Shown piece by piece: positions 13,851 through 18,389 of a stretch of 18,389 nucleotides of DNA. Origin of the DNA: an uncultured Bacilli bacterium (GTDB lineage: Bacteria; Bacillota_I; Bacilli_A; RF39; UBA660). A program made the position numbers and the translations under genes. The notes under the pieces were generated by a model, which was not told where the DNA came from, ran no database searches, and saw only the letters and a program-made list of their open reading frames with translations. Each line of letters opens with the position of its first letter. Position 1 is the stretch's first letter. Location: assembly GCA_944358685.1 (NCBI GenBank), contig CALVRQ010000014.1, forward strand, positions 1 to 18,389. Direction: 5' to 3'.

Positions 13851-14594
13851 TTAATAAAGAACGTCCTTCAAGTATAAACCTTCAGGATTAGCCGTCTTAC
13901 CAGCTTTTCTTCGATCTTGTGCATTTAAAATGTCAATTATATCTTCACTTTTACGTTTGCCTTCTCCAATTTCAATTAATGTTCCAATCATATTTCTTAC
14001 TTGATAACGCATAAATCCTGTCCCTAAAAAACTAAGCGTGATCTTATTAACATTTTTAAGTTCTCTAGTTAATCTCGTTTGAACAATGGTTCTAATATAA
14101 TCTTCTTTTTCCTCATCAGTTTTAGTAAAAGATTTAAAATTATGAGTACCCTCTAAATACTTTAAAGCTCTTTCCATCTCTACTACATCTAACTTCTTAT
14201 TATATTGATATATATAATCTTTTTCGATCGGGTTATACTCACCCATATTAATTACATATATATATTCTTTAGCTTTCGCATTAAATCTTGCATGAAAATC
14301 ATCAGCCACAATTTCCACATTTTTAACATAAATATCTTTAGGAAGTAAACTATTAAGACCATCTTTTAATTTTTCTGGAGTTATATGTTTAATATCCAAA
14401 TCAAAATGTGCTTTTTGGTTATATGCATGTACACCCGCATCTGTTCTGCCAGAAGCATGAATACTAACCTTTTTATGACCATTAATTGTTTTAACAGCTT
14501 TCTCCAATTCTCCTTGAACAGTTCTTTCCTTCGGTTGTTTTTGATAACCTTTATATTTTGAACCATCATAAGCAAATGTTATCAAGTATCTCAT
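13851..14594 (-). CDS. truA: tRNA pseudouridine(38-40) synthase TruA
   Basis: 247 residues, the usual TruA length. N-terminal YDGSKYKGYQKQP, the catalytic motif SGRTDAGVHA (residues 48-57; catalytic D52) and the C-terminal FLGTGFMRYQVRNMIGTLIE are all diagnostic. The enzyme makes pseudouridine at positions 38-40 of the anticodon stem-loop. Start ATG with AGGAGG 6 nt upstream. In many Bacillota truA lies between ecfT and rplM; here it follows the two ATPase genes by 51 nt with no ecfT in between. Likely transcribed with the ATPase genes from the promoter at 16182-16210. Confidence 0.98.
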   Translation of the reverse strand: MRYLITFAYDGSKYKGYQKQPKERTVQGELEKAVKTINGHKKVSIHASGRTDAGVHAYNQKAHFDLDIKHITPEKLKDGLNSLLPKDIYVKNVEIVADDFHARFNAKAKEYIYVINMGEYNPIEKDYIYQYNKKLDVVEMERALKYLEGTHNFKSFTKTDEEKEDYIRTIVQTRLTRELKNVNKITLSFLGTGFMRYQVRNMIGTLIEIGEGKRKSEDIIDILNAQDRRKAGKTANPEGLYLKDVLY

Positions 14595-14645
14595 AATATT
14601 CCTCCTACTACTTCAAAACACATATTATTGTAACACAAATATCTA

Positions 14646-15419
14646 TTATTTAACAAACCTGTATATATCTTTCATTAAATCATTTATATCATCACGATAT
14701 CCCATTTTAACATTTTTTTTATCCTTAATCAAATTTGTAAATCTTATAATTTCCGGCTCATTAATATTATAATCATCAATCAATTTTTTATTAGTAAATA
14801 ATTCAAATTTATCACCTTTAAAAATAACTTTACCATTATTTAAGCCTATCACTTCATCAGCTAAAGATAAAACTGTATCAGTGTCTGTAGTTGCGATTAC
14901 AATAGTTTTTCCATACTTTAATTTCATCATTCTAAATAATTTAATCATATTCTTTTTACTTTCATCATCCAAGTTAGTAAAAGGTTCATCTAAAAGAAAC
15001 ACCTTAAATTTCTGAGCAAGTAATATAGCTAAAGCCAACTTTTTTTGCTCTCCCTTACTAATTTTAAATGGTGATCTATTCAAAAAACTCTCATCTAATC
15101 CAACCATTTTTAAAGCCATAATAACCTGCTTTTCATTTCTTATTCTTTTTTTCTTTAAATAAAATGCAATTTCCTCATAAATCGTATTAAAGCAAAAATA
15201 ATCCGCGTAATTTTGCCTTAAAAACCCAATTTTATTAAAAACAACATTTTCCCTAACAATATTACCATTATAATCACAAATATCGCCGTTAATCAAAGAA
15301 AGCAAAGTACTTTTACCACTGCCAGATTCTCCAACAATAAAAGTGATCTTATTTTCATTAAGTATAAAAGATAATTTTTTCAAATCGCGATAGCTCACAT
15401 TATCAAACATTATTTCCAT
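14646..15419 (-). CDS. ecfA2: ECF-type ABC transporter ATPase, second copy (EcfA2-like)
   Basis: 257 residues. Walker A GESGSGKST (30-38), Q-loop Q69 in FLRQNY, a weakened signature ISKGEQKKL (120-128; usual LSGGQ), Walker B and catalytic Glu in VFLLDEPF (140-147) and D-loop NLDDES. The H-loop, usually THD, reads ATTDTD, so the switch His is replaced by Thr178. These ATPases pair with a partner ATPase and the EcfT membrane protein to power uptake of vitamins or other micronutrients by interchangeable S-components. The start overlaps the end of the upstream ATPase by 10 nt (alternative ATG at 15410), so the two are made together. Identity as EcfA2 rests mainly on position upstream of truA-rplM-rpsI. 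The expected ecfT does not follow. Confidence 0.78.
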   Translation of the reverse strand: MEIMFDNVSYRDLKKLSFILNENKITFIVGESGSGKSTLLSLINGDICDYNGNIVRENVVFNKIGFLRQNYADYFCFNTIYEEIAFYLKKKRIRNEKQVIMALKMVGLDESFLNRSPFKISKGEQKKLALAILLAQKFKVFLLDEPFTNLDDESKKNMIKLFRMMKLKYGKTIVIATTDTDTVLSLADEVIGLNNGKVIFKGDKFELFTNKKLIDDYNINEPEIIRFTNLIKDKKNVKMGYRDDINDLMKDIYRFVK

Positions 15420-16162
15420 AAATCATCAACCATTTTTTTCTCATCAAAATAAACTTTATCAATCAAATCATAAAACCTAAGTTTATTAGATAAATTTATT
15501 ACAAAAGGTAAAGACATATCGTTTTTTTCAAAAAAATCTTCATTTTCTAATACCCTTTTCTTCCCACCTTTTAATAATACTTTCCCATTTCCAATAATAA
15601 AAATCTCATCAGACATCATCATATCATTAGAATCATTAGTTAAATTAATTGTTGTAAAAGGTTTTTTCTTAAGTTTCCTTAAAACAAATATTTTAGTTTT
15701 TTTATCCATAGCTTCAAAAAAATTATCTAAAACTAATATCTTAGGCTTATTTAAAAGTGCAATTCCTAAGCCAACCAATCTTTTCTCTTTTAAATTAATA
15801 TCATTAAATTCGCGGTTTAAAATCTTATCAAAACCCAATTTCTTAGATAATTTTAAAACCTTATCACTGATTTTTTTCTTATCTAATCCCTTTAACTCAT
15901 TAATCAAAATATTCATGACATATCCATCATAATCTAATTCATCAGAAAGAATATACACATCTTTTTTATCTACATGATCACCAAAACCAATTGAATTACT
16001 CTTATAAATTCCTCCAATTATTTTTGCAAGCGTTGTTTTTCCACTACCATTTTTACCATAAATAGTAACAAATTTCCCTTCAGAAACACTTAAATTCAAA
16101 TTATCAAAAACTTTTAAATTTCCATAACTAAAATTCAAATTTTTAATTCTAAACGCCTGCAT
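15410..16162 (-). CDS. ecfA1: ECF-type ABC transporter ATPase, first copy, with degenerate active-site motifs (EcfA1-like)
   Basis: 250 residues from the ATG at 16162 (GGTGA 5 nt upstream; an earlier GTG at 16174 is inside that site). It keeps Walker A (GKNGSGKT, residues 36-43) but other catalytic elements are altered: the Q-loop position reads YILSDEL with no Gln, the signature LSGGQ region reads INLKEKR, the Walker B DE is LDN (Asn in place of catalytic Glu) and the H-loop reads LTND (Asn for His). The C-terminal LPFVINLSNKLR resembles the end of EcfA proteins. It probably binds ATP but is unlikely to hydrolyse it normally. It is first in a likely operon with the second ATPase (10-nt overlap) and truA. 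Confidence 0.78.
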   Translation of the reverse strand: MQAFRIKNLNFSYGNLKVFDNLNLSVSEGKFVTIYGKNGSGKTTLAKIIGGIYKSNSIGFGDHVDKKDVYILSDELDYDGYVMNILINELKGLDKKKISDKVLKLSKKLGFDKILNREFNDINLKEKRLVGLGIALLNKPKILVLDNFFEAMDKKTKIFVLRKLKKKPFTTINLTNDSNDMMMSDEIFIIGNGKVLLKGGKKRVLENEDFFEKNDMSLPFVINLSNKLRFYDLIDKVYFDEKKMVDDLWK

Positions 16163-16181
16163 AAAAATCACCACGAAAATT

Positions 16182-16210
16182 ATTATAGTATAATTAACCT
16201 CACTTTACAA
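16182..16210 (-). promoter_or_regulatory. Sigma-A promoter of the ecfA-truA operon
   Basis: On the minus strand TTGTAA (16205-16210), 17 bp, TATAAT (16182-16187), 19 nt ahead of the ecfA1-like start codon at 16162. Confidence 0.75.
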
Positions 16211-16249
16211 CAAAATTATTTTATTGTTTCAATTTTTTAAAAAAATATC

Positions 16250-17419
16250 CTAAAATTTCTTTTCATATACTTTAACCATTACCTCTAATGTCCTAATAAT
16301 CGCTTTTATATTGTTACTTATTATCTTACTATAAACACATCTAAAAGCATCATCACCACCAATATCTAAATCCATAAACTGAGAAAGTGGTGTAGCCCTA
16401 ACAGAACCAAGTTCTATAAGAAGAGTTACTGGAAATAAACTCTTCAACTTTGAATCCATAGTGGTATAAATTTCTAAACCATCTAATTTATAACCCGCGT
16501 TATCTGCATAAGTTTTAGCCACTTCAAAATTTCTGCTTTCATCATCTTTAGTTAAATCTATCCATGGATTTTTTTCTTTAGCCTCACCTAAATAATAAAC
16601 TATATCACCACAACTATGATAAATAAAAGACCCTATATAATCGTATTTACTTTTTATTTCATTATAAAATTTCAATAAAGCCTCATTTTCTCTTTCAATT
16701 TTCCCTTTTTGAAAATAAGGGCAGCCCAAAGGACCCAATTTATCTCTTCTAATATTATTTAAATGTAACTTAGCATACATCTCTTCGCCATTACTAACCT
16801 TGTTTATAAATGAACTATATTCAATATTAGCATTTAAATCAACACCTCTACCATTACTAGACCAATTAATCATACATCCTTGAGGTAAATTATTTTTATC
16901 AAACAAATCTATTAAATACTCTTTTAACCTATAATGCTTATCATCTAAAATCAAAGGAGTAGCACCTCTAAACATCATTTGTTGTAACTTATAATTTCTA
17001 TCACCATATTTATCAGCATACACTCCTTCAATATAGCTATTTCTATAATAAGTTAAACAGTATGTCTGTTCCTCTTCTAATGAAATATCTCTAGAAATCA
17101 AACTTCTAATCGCACTCGTTACAATAATTGTCCCTTCAGGATTCACTATCGGAATAAAATGCAAAGTATAATTCTCATCTATCTTAATCTCTCCCTTAGA
17201 CAACTTTTCCATAAATCTAATTACAAAAACATTACTAATAAGTTCCGCACTATGTGTTCCTCCAGTAATAATAACATGATATTTACCATGACCATATACA
17301 TAATGATCAATAGGATAGCCGAAATAAGTATAACCAATAGGCTTTTCTTTTTTAATAACCTTATTATCAAGCCCATCTAAAATTTCATTCATTTCATCAT
17401 AATCCAATATTTTACCCAT
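16250..17419 (-). CDS. M14-family zinc carboxypeptidase without signal peptide
   Basis: 389 residues. The M14 active site is complete: zinc ligands H56 and E59 in GGTHSAEL, H268 in FIYHSCGD; substrate-binding R191 in NGRGVDLNANI; and the catalytic E336 in LLIELGSVRATP. FIPIVNPEG (88-96) is also typical. Members cleave C-terminal residues from peptides or, in bacterial gamma-D-Glu-mDAP types, from peptidoglycan stem peptides. No signal peptide, membrane segment or wall-binding domain is present, so it is predicted cytoplasmic, which would suit recycling of imported muropeptides or general peptide processing; this is inference. N-terminal residues 1-45 and the 110-180 insertion are not assigned. 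Start ATG with AAGGGGGA 6 nt upstream. It stands alone between two other units. Confidence 0.88.
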   Translation of the reverse strand: MGKILDYDEMNEILDGLDNKVIKKEKPIGYTYFGYPIDHYVYGHGKYHVIITGGTHSAELISNVFVIRFMEKLSKGEIKIDENYTLHFIPIVNPEGTIIVTSAIRSLISRDISLEEEQTYCLTYYRNSYIEGVYADKYGDRNYKLQQMMFRGATPLILDDKHYRLKEYLIDLFDKNNLPQGCMINWSSNGRGVDLNANIEYSSFINKVSNGEEMYAKLHLNNIRRDKLGPLGCPYFQKGKIERENEALLKFYNEIKSKYDYIGSFIYHSCGDIVYYLGEAKEKNPWIDLTKDDESRNFEVAKTYADNAGYKLDGLEIYTTMDSKLKSLFPVTLLIELGSVRATPLSQFMDLDIGGDDAFRCVYSKIISNNIKAIIRTLEVMVKVYEKKF

Positions 17420-17433
17420 ATAAATCCCCCTTA

Positions 17434-17462
17434 ATTATATCATACGCCAAAGAAAAAGTTAA
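17434..17462 (-). promoter_or_regulatory. Possible promoter of the M14 peptidase gene, overlapping the SDR terminator
   Basis: On the minus strand TTAACT (17457-17462), 17 bp, then TGATATAAT (extended -10, box at 17434-17439). The -35 hexamer is the 3' arm of the preceding terminator stem. Transcription would begin near 17427, leaving a leader of only ~8 nt that would cut the ribosome binding site, so it is uncertain. Confidence 0.4.
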
Positions 17463-17480
17463 ATCACTAAAGACTTAACT
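17457..17480 (-). terminator. Terminator of the SDR gene
   Basis: On the minus strand AGTTAAGTC (17472-17480) pairs with GATTTAACT (17457-17465; one G-U pair) around TTTAGT, followed by TTTTTCTTT. The SDR stop codon TAA lies in the first arm. Confidence 0.83.
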
Positions 17481-18227
17481 CCTCTTACCATTTTGAATTT
17501 TATAACTAATTTTTAAAAGCAATTTTCTAGGAATAAATCTGATAAAAAATATTCCTAACTTCATCTTCAAACTGGGGATTATAATTAACTTTTCGTCAAA
17601 CATTTTCTTAATACCATACCTGGCTACATCCATACTATTTTCACCTTTAATAGAAAAATGAACTCTAGCCACTTTGTTAAATTCAGTATCAACTGGTCCA
17701 GGACAAAGCACACTTATTGAAACATTACTGCCATCTTTTTTTAGTTCTTCATATATAGCCAAACTCAGACTGACAACATAATTCTTAGTCGCATAATAGC
17801 TAGCCATCAAAGGTCCAGCCATAAATCCAGCTGAAGAAGCCACATTCAAAATATAACCTCTATCCTTTTTCTTAAAATCTTTTAAAAATAATTTTGTAAG
17901 AAGGTGCAAAGACTTAATATTTAAATCGATCATATCAAGTTCCTTATCCAAATTTGTATCACTAAATTCGCCAAAAACTCCAAAACCCGCATTATTGATT
18001 AAAATATCGATATTTTCTTTTTTAATCTCGTTATAAAGCTCCATACAATTATATGTACTAGAAATATCTTTAACAATATAACTAGCTTTATCACCTAATT
18101 CTTTAACTAATTTTTCTAATCTTGTCTTTCTTCTAGCTACAAGTATTACTTCATATCCCTCAGAAACCAAATATCTAGCCATATCAGCTCCCATTCCTGA
18201 AGAAGCTCCTGTTATTAATGCCTTCAT
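17475..18227 (-). CDS. Short-chain dehydrogenase/reductase (classical SDR)
   Basis: 250 residues from the ATG at 18227, chosen because AAGGTGA lies 7 nt upstream; earlier in-frame residues would extend through the promoter. NAD(P)-binding motif TGASSGMG (6-13), NNAG (78-81), catalytic N103, S131/S132 and Y144-x3-K148 (SYYATK) make it a complete classical SDR. ARRKTRLEKL following beta-2 with two Arg after the VAR suggests preference for NADPH. The C-terminal part is basic with a hydrophobic segment (GIFFIRFIPRKLLLKISYK), suggesting membrane association as in lipid- or ketone-acting DltE-like SDRs. Substrate is not known. Single gene with its own promoter and terminator. Confidence 0.93.
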   Translation of the reverse strand: MKALITGASSGMGADMARYLVSEGYEVILVARRKTRLEKLVKELGDKASYIVKDISSTYNCMELYNEIKKENIDILINNAGFGVFGEFSDTNLDKELDMIDLNIKSLHLLTKLFLKDFKKKDRGYILNVASSAGFMAGPLMASYYATKNYVVSLSLAIYEELKKDGSNVSISVLCPGPVDTEFNKVARVHFSIKGENSMDVARYGIKKMFDEKLIIIPSLKMKLGIFFIRFIPRKLLLKISYKIQNGKRS

Positions 18228-18245
18228 GTAAATCACCTTAAAAAA

Positions 18246-18274
18246 ATTATATAATAGGCTTAAACATTTGTAAA
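18246..18274 (-). promoter_or_regulatory. Sigma-A promoter of the SDR gene
   Basis: On the minus strand TTTACA (18269-18274), exactly 17 bp, TATAAT (18246-18251), 18 nt before the start codon. Confidence 0.75.
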
Positions 18275-18320
18275 GAAAAAATAAAAAAATCAATACTTTT
18301 AAAAACTAATATATAAAAGC

Positions 18321-18338
18321 AGAATCAAAACTGATTCT
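18321..18338 (-). terminator. Terminator of the gene at the right edge
   Basis: On the minus strand AGAATCA (18332-18338) and TGATTCT (18321-18327) form a 7-bp perfect stem with loop GTTT, followed by GCTTTTATAT. It begins 5 nt after the stop codon of the partial gene at the right edge. Confidence 0.75.
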
Positions 18339-18343
18339 ACTTA

Positions 18344-18389
18344 TTACTCTGACATGTATTTACCTATTTTATCTAAAATGTTTAGCTTT
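18344..18389 (-). CDS. C-terminal end of an unidentified protein, cut by the window edge
   Basis: The minus strand is open from the edge to a TAA at 18344-18346 and encodes KLNILDKIGKYMSE as the last 14 residues. A terminator directly follows, which supports it being a real gene end; the other frames stop immediately. It is too short to identify; it looks like an amphipathic C-terminal helix. Confidence 0.5.
   Translation of the reverse strand, partial: KLNILDKIGKYMSE

Noticed and set aside
14381..14575. 64-codon minus-strand frame inside truA
   Set aside because: Out-of-frame shadow of truA, whose catalytic motif is in the other frame.
1..18389. Mycoplasma-type genetic code (TGA = Trp)
   Set aside because: TGA ends the Abi and PIG-L genes with proper downstream starts, Trp is encoded by TGG, and the tRNA-Trp anticodon is CCA.

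Overview
This is a very AT-rich, densely packed bacterial segment, most consistent with a low-GC Gram-positive (Bacillota), plausibly one of the small-genome gut Bacilli lineages; I cannot place it to genus. Supporting signs are a uL13 leader upstream of rplM-rpsI, the truA/ECF-ATPase neighbourhood, a sortase with an LPxTG-like substrate, peptidoglycan enzymes, YfhO, GGTGA/AGGAGG ribosome binding sites and TTGACA/TATAAT promoters. TGA is a stop (for example at the ends of the Abi gene and the PIG-L gene) and the only tRNA is tRNA-Trp(CCA), so the code is the standard bacterial one.

Layout. Positions 1-2195 look like one end of an integrated element abutting the 3' end of tRNA-Trp. It carries part of an XRE-type regulator on the plus strand, then on the minus strand two small proteins of unknown function, a helix-turn-helix protein of the phage small-terminase type and a rolling-circle HUH replication initiator. 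The integrase and distal end are not in view. The tRNA (2193-2268, minus) is followed by the only other plus-strand gene, a SleB/CwlJ-type cell-wall hydrolase (2382-2810).

From 2817 to the right edge everything is on the minus strand. Reading in the direction of transcription: an unidentified C-terminal fragment at the right edge; an SDR oxidoreductase; an M14 zinc carboxypeptidase without signal peptide; two ECF-type ATPases (the first badly degenerate, and with no ecfT after them); truA; a uL13 leader RNA then rplM-rpsI; a candidate free-standing small RNA; a five-gene tightly overlapping run (rRNA-type methyltransferase, RluA-family pseudouridine synthase, membrane-anchored PIG-L deacetylase-like protein, YfhO membrane glycosyltransferase-like protein, L,D-transpeptidase); a thioester-domain surface protein overlapping its sortase; an Amidase_3 N-acetylmuramoyl-L-alanine amidase; and an Abi_2/HEPN protein followed by an HtrA protease.

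The theme of 2.4-12.5 kb is the cell envelope: glycan cleavage (SleB-like, amidase), cross-link remodelling (L,D-transpeptidase), polymer decoration (YfhO with PIG-L), covalent surface anchoring (sortase plus thioester adhesin) and envelope protein quality control (HtrA). The 12.5-16.2 kb stretch is core translation and RNA modification. The most unusual points are the degenerate ECF ATPase pair lacking EcfT, the PIG-L protein with Gly in place of the usual catalytic Asp, the sortase/thioester-protein pair, the tRNA-Trp-associated HUH element, and the promoter-terminator pair that defines a candidate ~60-nt RNA.
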